Shown here: positions 50,479 through 59,471 of the stretch, piece after piece
Position numbering within the stretch: position 1 is the stretch's first letter
Layout of the letters: every line of letters begins with the position of its first letter
Assembly: GCF_021653975.1 (NCBI RefSeq)
Contig: NZ_JAJKFK010000006.1
Coordinates: 248,001 to 312,000, forward strand
Source: Amycolatopsis sp. GM8
GTDB taxonomy: Bacteria; Actinomycetota; Actinomycetes; Mycobacteriales; Pseudonocardiaceae
Direction of reading: 5' to 3'
Length of the DNA: 64,000 bases
Position numbers and translations under genes: made by a program
The notes under the pieces: model-generated
The model's database searches: none
The model's input: only the letters and a program-made list of their open reading frames with translations
Told to the model about the DNA's origin: nothing

Positions 50479-51684
50479 ATGTACGACGCGATCGTGGTGG
50501 GCGCGCGCTGCGCGGGTTCGCCGGTCGGCATGCTGCTGGCGAAACAGGGTTACCGGGTGCTCGTGGTCGACCGGTCGACCTTCCCGAGTGACACCATCTC
50601 CACGCACTACCTCCAGCAGCGCGGGCTGGCCCGGCTCGCCGCCTGGGGTCTGCTGGACAAGCTGATGGCCACGGGAGTTCCCCGCATCAACCAGATGAAC
50701 GTGTCCTATTTGGACATCCTGATCGCCGGTTTCGCCGACCCCATCCAGGGAATCGACTTCACCTGCGCGCCGCGCCGCACCGTGCTGGACACCGTGCTGG
50801 TCGAGGGCGCGCGCGAGGCGGGCGCCGAGGTGCGCGAGGGCTATACGGTGCGTGACCTGATCATCGAAGACGGTGCCGTGGTCGGCATCCGCGGCGGGTA
50901 CGCCGGCGCCGAGGTGAAGGAGGAGCGGGCCCGGATCGTGATCGGCGCGGACGGCCGCAACTCGTTCGTCGCGAGCGCGGTCGACGCCGCGATCTACCAG
51001 CAGGTGCCCGCCGAATGCTTTATCTACTACACCTATTTCAGCGGGGTCAAGACCGATTTCCACAGCCGCATCGGCGCCCGCGAGCAGATCGGTATCTGGC
51101 CGACCCACAATGACCAGACCCTGGTCGCCGTGATGCGCAAGATCGACGCTTTCGAGGATTTCCGGAAAGACGTCGAAGGCAATTTCCACCAGATCGCCCG
51201 GAACATCGTGCCGGAATTCGCCGAGGAGCTCGCCACGAAGGGGAAGCGGGAGGACCGTTTCTACCCGATGCGGTACCCGGACAACTACTACCGCCAGTCC
51301 CACGGCGACGGCTGGGCACTGGTCGGCGACGCCGGATACCACAAGGACCCGTTGACGGGCCTCGGTATCTCGGACGCGTTCGAATACGCCGAACTGCTCG
51401 CCGCCCGCGTGCGCGAGGGCCTCAACGGCGACCGCCCGATGACCGAGGCGCTCGCCGAATACCAGCGAGAGCGCGACGAGAAGTCCCATTCCGGCTTCGA
51501 GTTCACCTGCGCCATTTCGACCCTTGAGCTCACCCCGCAGCTGCTCGCGGTATTCCAGGCGCTCGGCGCCAACCCCGAATACGCGAAGGACTTCTACGCG
51601 ATGATCGGCGGCGGGATGACCGGCGAGGAGTTCTTCGCCCCCGAGCGGATGGCGAAACTGCTCGGCACCGGCGCCCAGGTGTGA
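50479..51684 (+). CDS. FAD-dependent oxidoreductase (geranylgeranyl reductase/hydroxylase-like)
   Basis: A 401-residue flavoprotein. It opens YDAIVVGARCAGSPVGMLLAKQGYRVLVVDR (FAD dinucleotide fold), with STHYLQQRGLARLAAWGLLD, the DG-type motif VIGADGRNSFVASAVD and the GD motif LVGDAGYHKDPLTGLGISDAFEYAELLA. These are the marks of the geranylgeranyl-reductase / PHBH-like superfamily, which includes reductases, hydroxylases and halogenases. The reaction cannot be chosen from sequence. GGGAGG seven bases before ATG 50479 fixes the start. It is translationally coupled to the SGNH hydrolase and leads the operon that ends with the Pfa-like synthase, so reduction or hydroxylation of that polyene product is plausible. 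Confidence 0.87.
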   Translation: MYDAIVVGARCAGSPVGMLLAKQGYRVLVVDRSTFPSDTISTHYLQQRGLARLAAWGLLDKLMATGVPRINQMNVSYLDILIAGFADPIQGIDFTCAPRRTVLDTVLVEGAREAGAEVREGYTVRDLIIEDGAVVGIRGGYAGAEVKEERARIVIGADGRNSFVASAVDAAIYQQVPAECFIYYTYFSGVKTDFHSRIGAREQIGIWPTHNDQTLVAVMRKIDAFEDFRKDVEGNFHQIARNIVPEFAEELATKGKREDRFYPMRYPDNYYRQSHGDGWALVGDAGYHKDPLTGLGISDAFEYAELLAARVREGLNGDRPMTEALAEYQRERDEKSHSGFEFTCAISTLELTPQLLAVFQALGANPEYAKDFYAMIGGGMTGEEFFAPERMAKLLGTGAQV

Positions 51685-52292
51685 CACCGATGCCGCACCG
51701 GAAGCTGACCGTGCTCGGCGACAGCTGCGCGGAGGGCCGCGGTGGCGTCGTGCGCGCCGACGGCACCTTCACCGGTTTCGTCGTGCATATGGCCCAGGCG
51801 CTCGGCGTCGCCGACGGAGTGCTCAACCTCGGCTCGTTCGGCGCCACCACCCGCGACGCCGTGGACCACCAGCTGTCCGTGGCGCTCGACAACCCCGCGC
51901 CGCTGATGGGTGTGATCGTCGGCGGCAACGATCTCGTCACCGACTACGACCGTGACCGGTTCGAGCGCAACCTGCGGCACGTCTACACGAGTCTCGTCCA
52001 GCCCGGGCGGCTGGTGTTCACCACCAGCTGGCCGGGCATCCCGGACCGGCTGCCCGGCCTCGACGGCCCCACCCGCGCCCTGCTGCGGGCGCGGTTCGCC
52101 GAGGCGAACGAGTTCCTGGAGAAGCTCGTCTTCGAGCTCGACCTGGTCTGCCTCGACCTGGCGAACGCGCCACTGGCCACCGATCCGGTCATGTGGTGCG
52201 CCGACGGCATGCACCCGAGCCCCGCCGGGCACCAGGCCATCGGCATCGCCATGGCCGACCTGATCGACGAAGCCCTGACCTACCGAACGTAA
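51681..52292 (+). CDS. SGNH-family hydrolase
   Basis: A 203-residue GDSL/SGNH esterase. Block I is TVLGDSCAEGRGG (nucleophile Ser), block II has a Gly in LNLGSFGATTRDA, block III is VIVGGNDLVTD with the Asn, and block V is CADGMHPSPAGHQ with Asp and His. All four consensus residues are present. The GTG at 51681 overlaps the upstream stop; ATG 51690 is the alternative. It has no signal peptide, so it should act in the cytoplasm. Lying 51 bases before the synthase gene, it may release, cyclise or acylate the synthase product. Confidence 0.88.
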   Translation: MTPMPHRKLTVLGDSCAEGRGGVVRADGTFTGFVVHMAQALGVADGVLNLGSFGATTRDAVDHQLSVALDNPAPLMGVIVGGNDLVTDYDRDRFERNLRHVYTSLVQPGRLVFTTSWPGIPDRLPGLDGPTRALLRARFAEANEFLEKLVFELDLVCLDLANAPLATDPVMWCADGMHPSPAGHQAIGIAMADLIDEALTYRT

Positions 52293-52343
52293 ATCCTGAT
52301 CAACGGCGATCAGCGAACCTCAGCCTGAGACAGGGGTTGGCAC

Positions 52344-55300
52344 GTGAACGACCACCACCAGACCACCACCCGGCGGCTCGCCGACAACCCGGTCGCGATC
52401 GTCGGGATGTCGAGCCTGTTCCCGATGGCGCGCAACCTCGGCGAGTTCTGGCAGAACATCGTCGGCGCGGCCGACTGCACCTCCGAGGTGCCCGGGACGC
52501 ACTGGAACATCGACGACTACTACGACGCGGACCCCGCCGTGCCGGACAAGACCTACTGCCGGCGCGGCGGTTTCGTGCCCGAGGTCCCGTTCAGCGTCAC
52601 CGAGTTCGGCCTGCCGCCGAACCAGCTCGAGGTCACCACCGTCGTCCAGCTGCTGAGCCTGCTGGTGGCGCGGGACGTGCTCGCCGACGCGGGCGCGCCC
52701 GGCGCGGACTGGTACCGGCCCGAGCGCACCGGTGTGGTGCTCGGCGTCGCGGGCCCGACGACGCTGTCGCACCCGCTCGCGGCGCGGCTGTCCACCCCGG
52801 TGCTCAAGGAGGTCGTCCGCAGCTGCGGGCTCACCCAGGCCGACGCCGAGCAGATCGCCGAGAAGTACGCGGCCGCGTTCGCCCCGTGGGAGGAGAACTC
52901 GTTCCCCGGCCTGCTGGGCAACGTGATCGCCGGCCGGGTCGCGAACCGGCTCGACCTCGGCGGGATGAACTGCACGATCGACGCCGCCTGCGCGAGCTCG
53001 CTGTCCGCGGTGCACGTCGCGATCGGCGAGCTGGTGTCCGGCCGGTCCGACCTGATGATCACCGGTGGCTGTGACACCGAGAACTCGATCTTCGGCTACA
53101 TGTGCTTCAGCAAGGTCGGCGCCCTGTCGAAGTCCGGGCAGATCAAGCCGCTCGACGACAGCGCCGACGGCACGCTCGTCGGCGAGGGCGTCGGCATGCT
53201 CGCGCTCAAGCGGCTCGCGGACGCCCAGCGCGACGGCGACCGGGTCTACGCGGTGATCCGCGGCATCGGCTCGTCGAGCGACGGCCGGTTCAAGAGCATC
53301 TACGCCCCGCGCGCCGAGGGCCAGCAGGCCGCGCTGCACCGCGCGTACGAGGACGCGGACTGCTCGCCCTCGTCGATCGGCCTGTTCGAGGCGCACGCGA
53401 CCGGCACCCGGGTCGGCGACGCGACCGAACTGGAAGCACTCACCTCGGTGCTGCGCGAGTCGACCGAGGAGAACGGCTACGCCGCGATCGGCAGCGTGAA
53501 ATCGCAGATCGGGCACACGAAGGGCGCCGCGGGCGCGGCGAGCCTGATCAAGCTCGCGATGTCGCTGTACCACAAGGTGCTGCCGCCGACGATCAACGTC
53601 ACCAAGCCGAACCGCGCCCTGGGCGAGGACTCCCCGTTCTACATCAACACGAGGACCCGCCCGTGGATCCTGGACCCGCACCGGCCGCGGCGCCGGGCGG
53701 CGGCCTCGGCGATGGGTTTCGGTGGCACGAACTTCCACGCCGTGCTGGAGGAAACCAGTTCGGACCGCGCGGAACTGCGCACCATGCACCGCACCGCTCA
53801 GGTGCACCTGTGGCACGCGGCCGACGCGCGGGAGCTGGCCGGGCTGGTGCGGTCGAGCGCGCCCGCCGATGACGCCGAGATCCCGGCGGACCACGCCCGG
53901 GTCGGGTTCGTCGCGCGCGACGAGCAGGAGGCCGCGGCGCTGCGCGAGCTGGCCGCGGGCGAGGTCGAGTCCCATGTGGACGAACCGGAATGGTCGCACC
54001 CCAAGGGAATCTTCTACCGGCGGCACGCGCTGGCCGACCTGAAGGTCGGTGCGCTGTTCGCCGGGCAGGGCAGCCAGTACGTCGACATGGGTCTGGCGAC
54101 CGTGCTGAACAACCCGACCGTCGCGGGCGCCTTCGACGAGGCGAACGCGGTGTTCGCCGACTCGCCGCGCCCGCTCGCGCCCGTCGTGTTCCCGCCGCCG
54201 GTGTTCGACCCGGAGGAGCGCAACGAGCAGGAGAACGTGTTGCGGCGCACCGAATACGCCCAGCCGGCGATCGGTGCGCTGGCGGCGGGGCAGTACCGGT
54301 TCCTCGCCGAGCGCGGGCTGGAGTGCGGCGGGTTCCTCGGCCACAGCTTCGGTGAACTGACCGCACTGTGGGCGGCGGGCTCGCTCGACGACGCCGACTT
54401 CTTCGCGCTGGCCAAGGCCCGCGGCGAGGCGATGGCGCTGTCCGGCGACGGCGACCCCGGCACGATGGCGGCGGTGCAGGCGAGCCGCGAGGACGTGGCC
54501 GAGATCCTGCGCGACCACCCCGAAGTCAGCATCTGCAACCACAACGCACCGACCCAGATCGTGGTCGGCGGCGGTTCCCCGGCCGTCGCCGCGCTGGTCT
54601 CGGCGTGCCGCGAGCGCGGGCTGACCGTGCGGGAGCTGCCGGTCGCGGCCGCGTTCCACACCAAGTACGTGGCGCACGCGGTCGAACCGTTCCGCGAGGC
54701 CGTGAAAGCCGTCAGCATCCGGGCGCCGAAGACCAAGGTGTACGCGAACTCCGAGGGCGCCGAGTACGGCTCGCGGGTCGCGACCAACCGGCGGGTGCTG
54801 GCCGAGCAGCTGCTCAAGCCGGTCGAGTTCGTGGCCGGCCTGCAGGCGATGCACGCCGACGGCTGCCGGGTGTTCGTCGAGTTCGGGCCGAAGGGTGTGC
54901 TGACCCAGCTGGTGCAGCGGACGCTGGGCGAGGACGTGGTCGCCATCGCGACCGACGCCGGCCCGACGGGCGACGGAGATGTCGCGCTGAAGAAGGCCGC
55001 GCTGCGGCTGGCCGTGCTCGGTGTGCCGCTGCGCGCGGTGCACCGGCACGACGCGCCGGCGGTCGTCGAGGCGGAGCCGCAGGGCATGGTGGTGCGCCTG
55101 ACGGGCCGCGACTACGTGCCCGACTCGCGGCGGCAGGCCTACCAGACCGGGCTGAGCGAGAAGGTCGAGTTGGAAGCCGTGGCGGCGGCCCGGGCGGCGG
55201 GTGCCGCTTCGGTGCCCGCGGCTCCGGCGGCCCCTGCGGTGGTTCCGGCTCCGGTGGCGGCTCCAGTCGCTCCGCTGGTTCCGGTGGCCGCTCCGGCTCC

Positions 55301-58300
55301 TGTCGCCGCGGTCGCTCCCGTGGCGGCGCCGGTTGTCCACAGTGGACCCGGCGTGGACGCAGTCGCGCAGCAGCATTTGGAGTTGCACAGCCACTACGCC
55401 GAAGGTCAGCTGCGCGTCGCCGAGGACCTCGTCTCGGTCCTGCGCGAGGCCCAGCGCACGGGCGGGGTGGACGACCGGCTGTACGCGACCGTCGACGCTG
55501 TCAAGGAGCACAGCCTCGCACTCGGCCAGACGCACACGCGGGTCAACGAAATCCTGGCCTCGCTGACCACCCTGGAGTTCGGCGGCGCTCCGGTGCCCAC
55601 CACGACCAATGGGACCGGAGATCACGGCGCTGGGGACAACGGTGCTGCGGGCAACGGCCACCACCCGGTGGCCTACGCCGAGCCCGCCGACCTGCCCGCG
55701 TTGCCGGACCCCGTCATCCCGCAGCAGCTCGACGCCAGCCCGGAACCGCCGTCGATGAACGGCACCCCCGCCCCGGCGGGCGTGGACGTGCAGTCGGTTC
55801 TGGTGGAGGTGGTCTCGGAGAAGACCGGTTATCCGCCGGAGATGCTGGACCTGTCCATGGATCTCGAAGCGGATCTGGGTGTCGATTCCATCAAGCGTGT
55901 CCAGATCTTGGGTGCCCTGAAGGATCGCGTTCCCAGCGTCCCGGCTGTGGGCCCTGAGCAGGTCGCGGAATTGCGGACCTTGAACGACATCGTAGCCTTC
56001 GTCGGCACCCCTGCCCCTGCCTCCGCCCCGGCGGGCGTGGACGTGCAGTCAGTCCTGGTGGAGGTCGTCTCCGAGAAGACCGGATATCCGCCGGAGATGC
56101 TCGACCTGTCCATGGACCTCGAAGCCGACCTAGGCGTCGATTCCATCAAGCGTGTCCAGATTCTGGGCGCTCTCAAGGATCGCGTTCCTGGCGTCCCGGC
56201 CGTGGGACCGGAGCAGGTCGCGGAACTGCGCACCCTCAACGACATCGTCGCCTTCGTCGGCGCTCCCGCCCCGGCGGGGGTCGATGTGCAGTCGGTTCTG
56301 GTGGAGGTGGTCTCGGAGAAGACCGGTTACCCGCCGGAGATGCTGGACCTGTCCATGGACCTCGAAGCGGACCTCGGGGTCGACTCGATCAAGCGAGTGC
56401 AGATCCTGGGCGCGCTCAAGGATCGGGTTCCTGGCGTTCCGGCTGTGGGACCGGAGCAGGTCGCGGAGTTGCGCACCCTGAACGACATCGTCAGCTTCGT
56501 CGGAGCGCCCGCGCCGGCCCCGGCAGGAGCGGATGTCCGATCGGTCCTGGTGGAGGTCGTCTCCGAAAAGACGGGCTACCCGCCGGAGATGCTGGACCTG
56601 TCCATGGACCTCGAAGCGGACCTGGGCGTTGACTCGATCAAGCGGGTCCAGATTCTGGGCGCGCTGAAGGATCGCGTCGAGGGTGTCCCCGCGGTCGGCC
56701 CCGAGCAGGTCGCGGAATTGCGGACGCTGAACGACATCGTCGCCTTCGTCGGAGCGCCTGCTGAGACCGCACCTTCGGGCGCGGATGTCCGATCCGTCCT
56801 GGTCGACATCGTCTCCGAAAAGACCGGCTACCCGCCGGAAATGCTCGACCTCTCCATGGACCTCGAAGCCGACCTGGGCGTCGACTCGATCAAGCGAGTC
56901 CAGATCCTGGGTGCGCTGAAGGATCGCGTCGAGGGTGTCCCCGCAGTCGGCCCCGAGCAGGTCGCGGAATTGCGGACGCTCAACGACATCGTCGCCTTCG
57001 TCGGAGCGCCCGCCGAGACCGTGGAACCGTCCACAAGCGACACCCTGGCACCGGCCGCCGAGCAGCAGCCCGTGCTGCTGCGGATCGAGCAGGTGCGGCT
57101 CCCCGCGGTCGACCGGCTCGACGAGCCCTACGCGACCGGCAAGACAGCTCTGGTCATCGACCACGGCGAACCGGCCGCCGAGGTGCTCGCCACGGCACTC
57201 GAACAGCGCGGCTGGACCGTGCACCGCGCCGACGCCGGCGGCCAGGAGGACGCCGCACTGTCCACATGGGACGGTGATCGGATCGAGCACACGGTCGGCA
57301 AGGCACTCGAACCCGCCACCCGGCTCGACCTCTGCCTGACCGTGCTGCCCGCCGACGGGCAGTGGCAGGCCGGGGCCCGCCGCCTCGCCGACACCATCCT
57401 CACCGCCAAGCTGGTGCATGACCGCCTCACCGCCACCACCGGCAGTCGCGCCGCGTTCGTCACCGTCACCCGGATCGACGGCGCGCTCGGCCACCGCGGT
57501 GACCGGCCCGCCGCCGCGTCCCTCATCGGCGGCGTCGCCGGCCTGACCAAAACCCTCGCCCAGGAGGCGCCCGCGCTGTTCTGCCGGGCCCTCGACCTCG
57601 CCCCCGAGCTCACGGACGAGGCACTGACCGAGGCCGTCCTCGACGAGCTCGCCGACGCCGCCACCGACGCCCGCGAGGTCGCGATCGACGCCGACCGCAC
57701 CCGCTGGACGATCCGCCCCCGCCCGATCGGCGAACCCGCGGACCCTGCCGCGGAACCGGCGATCACCACGGACGACGTGCTCGTCGTGACCGGCGGCGCC
57801 CGCGGCGTGACCGCCCACTGCGTCAAGGAACTGGCCACCCGCCGGCCGTGCGAGTTCCTGCTACTCGGCCGCACCGAGCTCACCGACGAGCCGGCCTGGG
57901 CGACGGGAGTCGCCGACGGCGCGCTCAAGCCCGCCGCCATCGCCGCGCTGCGCGGCGAGAAACCGAAGCAGATCGACCGCGTCACCCGCGATCTGCTGGC
58001 GCAACGCGAGATCCGGGCCACGGTCGAGGAGATCGCGGCCACCGGCGCCCGCGTGCACTACGTCGCGGTCGACGTCACCGACGCCGAAGCGACCAAGGCA
58101 GCGCTTGCCCCGTACCACCAGCGCGTCACCGGCATCGTGCACGGCGCCGGCGCACTCGCCGACGCGCTGCTGCCCGCCAAGACCCCGGCGGACATCCGCA
58201 CCGTGCTCGCGACCAAAGTGGACGGTCTGCACAACGTCGTCGCCGCGCTCGCCGAGGCCGAACTGCGGCACGTGATCCTGTTCGGCTCGGTCGCCGGTGT

Positions 58301-59471
58301 GCTCGGCAACCCCGGGCAGGCTGACTACGCGGTCGCGAACGAGGCCCTCAACCGGGTCGGGATCAGCTGGAAGCGCCAGCGCCCCGCGAGCCAGGTGACC
58401 ACGATCAACTGGGGTGCCTGGGACGGCGGCATGGTCACCCCCGAACTGCGGGAGGTGTTCCTCTCCCGGGGTGTCGCACTGCTCGGGATGGACGCCGGCG
58501 CGCGCCTGTTCGCCGAGCAGCTCACCCCGGCCCGCGCCGACGACGTGTCAGTGCTCGCCGGGCCGCCGAATCCCCTTGCCCCGCCCGCGATTCCGGCCCG
58601 GACGCCCGCGTTCAAGGCGCATCGCGACCTCGCCGGGCTCGCCGCCGACCCGGTGATCTTCGACCACCAGGTCGGCCGGTTCCCGGTGTTCCCTGCGGCC
58701 GCCGGGCTCGGCTGGGCGATCAACGTGCTGGAGCGGGCCAACCCAGGGCTGCGCGTGGTCGAGGTCTCGGGCTTCGAGGTCCTCAAGGGCATCGTGTACG
58801 ACGGCGGCCACGAGCGTGACTACTGGCTCGACGTGGAGGCCGGTGTCCTCGACGGCGACCGGCTCACCGTGAAGGCGTGGATCCGCAGCGCCGAACCCGG
58901 GAAAACCCTGCCACCGTCCCATTTCGCCGGCACGTTCGTGCTCGCGGCCGGCCCCGCGGCCGCGCCCACGGGCACCGCGTATGCCCTCGGTGCGGGCGAA
59001 GAGGACGGGCTCGAGGTGTACCGCAGCGCGACGCTGTTCCACGGCCCGCTGCTGCAGGGGATCCGGCGGATCCTCCGGCGGGAGGAACGGCACTTCGTCG
59101 CGGAATGCCGGCTGCCGGACACGCCGCTCGGACACGGCGAGTTCGCCGGCGGGCTGCACAGCCCGGTGTTGTCGGACGTGGTGATCCAGGCCGGATCGCT
59201 GCTGGGCGTGTGGTTCATGGCCTCGGGCTGCCTGCCGCTGACGGTCGGCCGCATCGAGTACTTCGCGCCGCTGCCCGGTGACCGCCCGTTCGTCGCGGAG
59301 GTCGGCGACCTGCGCGCGAACTCCGACCGGACGCAAGTCACGGTGACCGTCACCGCGAGCGACCCGGACGGCCGGGTGCTGCAGCGCTACACCGACCTGT
59401 CGGTGATCGCGACCCCTGAGATGACCGCGAAGTTCGCCGAGGCCGTGCGGCTGCGGGAGGAGAACCGATGA
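52344..59471 (+). CDS. Pfa-like iterative synthase KS-AT-ACPx5-KR-DH
   Basis: A 2375-residue megasynthase. KS: residues ~10-465 with C216 in DAACASSLSAV, H351 in EAHATGT and H391 in IGHTKGAAGAASL. AT: ~565-885 with S668 in GHSFGELTALW. A Pro/Val/Ala linker and helical segment precede five near-identical ACPs with serines near 1182, 1267, 1348, 1431 and 1515 (DSIKRVQILGALKDRV). KR: ~1570-2060 with the structural half, VTGGARGVT near 1815, and S1982/Y1995. A PS-DH-type dehydratase fills the end (H2108 in DHQVGRFPVFP, acid in SPVLSDVVIQAG). Tandem ACPs and this order match PfaA of polyunsaturated fatty acid synthases. No second KS-like (chain length factor) domain or phosphopantetheinyl transferase is present. 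It overlaps the next gene by four bases. Confidence 0.93.
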   Translation: MNDHHQTTTRRLADNPVAIVGMSSLFPMARNLGEFWQNIVGAADCTSEVPGTHWNIDDYYDADPAVPDKTYCRRGGFVPEVPFSVTEFGLPPNQLEVTTVVQLLSLLVARDVLADAGAPGADWYRPERTGVVLGVAGPTTLSHPLAARLSTPVLKEVVRSCGLTQADAEQIAEKYAAAFAPWEENSFPGLLGNVIAGRVANRLDLGGMNCTIDAACASSLSAVHVAIGELVSGRSDLMITGGCDTENSIFGYMCFSKVGALSKSGQIKPLDDSADGTLVGEGVGMLALKRLADAQRDGDRVYAVIRGIGSSSDGRFKSIYAPRAEGQQAALHRAYEDADCSPSSIGLFEAHATGTRVGDATELEALTSVLRESTEENGYAAIGSVKSQIGHTKGAAGAASLIKLAMSLYHKVLPPTINVTKPNRALGEDSPFYINTRTRPWILDPHRPRRRAAASAMGFGGTNFHAVLEETSSDRAELRTMHRTAQVHLWHAADARELAGLVRSSAPADDAEIPADHARVGFVARDEQEAAALRELAAGEVESHVDEPEWSHPKGIFYRRHALADLKVGALFAGQGSQYVDMGLATVLNNPTVAGAFDEANAVFADSPRPLAPVVFPPPVFDPEERNEQENVLRRTEYAQPAIGALAAGQYRFLAERGLECGGFLGHSFGELTALWAAGSLDDADFFALAKARGEAMALSGDGDPGTMAAVQASREDVAEILRDHPEVSICNHNAPTQIVVGGGSPAVAALVSACRERGLTVRELPVAAAFHTKYVAHAVEPFREAVKAVSIRAPKTKVYANSEGAEYGSRVATNRRVLAEQLLKPVEFVAGLQAMHADGCRVFVEFGPKGVLTQLVQRTLGEDVVAIATDAGPTGDGDVALKKAALRLAVLGVPLRAVHRHDAPAVVEAEPQGMVVRLTGRDYVPDSRRQAYQTGLSEKVELEAVAAARAAGAASVPAAPAAPAVVPAPVAAPVAPLVPVAAPAPVAAVAPVAAPVVHSGPGVDAVAQQHLELHSHYAEGQLRVAEDLVSVLREAQRTGGVDDRLYATVDAVKEHSLALGQTHTRVNEILASLTTLEFGGAPVPTTTNGTGDHGAGDNGAAGNGHHPVAYAEPADLPALPDPVIPQQLDASPEPPSMNGTPAPAGVDVQSVLVEVVSEKTGYPPEMLDLSMDLEADLGVDSIKRVQILGALKDRVPSVPAVGPEQVAELRTLNDIVAFVGTPAPASAPAGVDVQSVLVEVVSEKTGYPPEMLDLSMDLEADLGVDSIKRVQILGALKDRVPGVPAVGPEQVAELRTLNDIVAFVGAPAPAGVDVQSVLVEVVSEKTGYPPEMLDLSMDLEADLGVDSIKRVQILGALKDRVPGVPAVGPEQVAELRTLNDIVSFVGAPAPAPAGADVRSVLVEVVSEKTGYPPEMLDLSMDLEADLGVDSIKRVQILGALKDRVEGVPAVGPEQVAELRTLNDIVAFVGAPAETAPSGADVRSVLVDIVSEKTGYPPEMLDLSMDLEADLGVDSIKRVQILGALKDRVEGVPAVGPEQVAELRTLNDIVAFVGAPAETVEPSTSDTLAPAAEQQPVLLRIEQVRLPAVDRLDEPYATGKTALVIDHGEPAAEVLATALEQRGWTVHRADAGGQEDAALSTWDGDRIEHTVGKALEPATRLDLCLTVLPADGQWQAGARRLADTILTAKLVHDRLTATTGSRAAFVTVTRIDGALGHRGDRPAAASLIGGVAGLTKTLAQEAPALFCRALDLAPELTDEALTEAVLDELADAATDAREVAIDADRTRWTIRPRPIGEPADPAAEPAITTDDVLVVTGGARGVTAHCVKELATRRPCEFLLLGRTELTDEPAWATGVADGALKPAAIAALRGEKPKQIDRVTRDLLAQREIRATVEEIAATGARVHYVAVDVTDAEATKAALAPYHQRVTGIVHGAGALADALLPAKTPADIRTVLATKVDGLHNVVAALAEAELRHVILFGSVAGVLGNPGQADYAVANEALNRVGISWKRQRPASQVTTINWGAWDGGMVTPELREVFLSRGVALLGMDAGARLFAEQLTPARADDVSVLAGPPNPLAPPAIPARTPAFKAHRDLAGLAADPVIFDHQVGRFPVFPAAAGLGWAINVLERANPGLRVVEVSGFEVLKGIVYDGGHERDYWLDVEAGVLDGDRLTVKAWIRSAEPGKTLPPSHFAGTFVLAAGPAAAPTGTAYALGAGEEDGLEVYRSATLFHGPLLQGIRRILRREERHFVAECRLPDTPLGHGEFAGGLHSPVLSDVVIQAGSLLGVWFMASGCLPLTVGRIEYFAPLPGDRPFVAEVGDLRANSDRTQVTVTVTASDPDGRVLQRYTDLSVIATPEMTAKFAEAVRLREENR
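55780..57020 (+). repeat. five tandem ACP-coding repeats of about 250 bp
   Basis: Five copies begin near 55780, 56033, 56276, 56528 and 56783 and are highly similar at both protein and DNA level, separated by short Ala/Pro linkers. Copies 4 and 5 share the variant DRVEGVPAVG, while 1-3 read DRVPSVPAVG or DRVPGVPAVG, which suggests recent duplication or gene conversion between neighbours. In Pfa systems ACP number scales yield without changing the product. Confidence 0.92.

Noticed and set aside
52320..55664. A 1114-codon minus-strand frame opposite the KS-AT region
   Set aside because: The plus strand carries complete KS and AT active sites; the opposite frame is low-complexity and Arg/Gly/His-rich.
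55780..57020. CRISPR-like regularly spaced repeats
   Set aside because: The ~250-base periodicity is in frame and encodes ACP domains with phosphopantetheine serines.
52344..59471. Enediyne-type iterative PKS
   Set aside because: Enediyne PKSs have one ACP and a C-terminal phosphopantetheinyl transferase domain and come with characteristic partner genes. Here there are five ACPs, no transferase domain, a PfaD reductase and FabA-type dehydratases.
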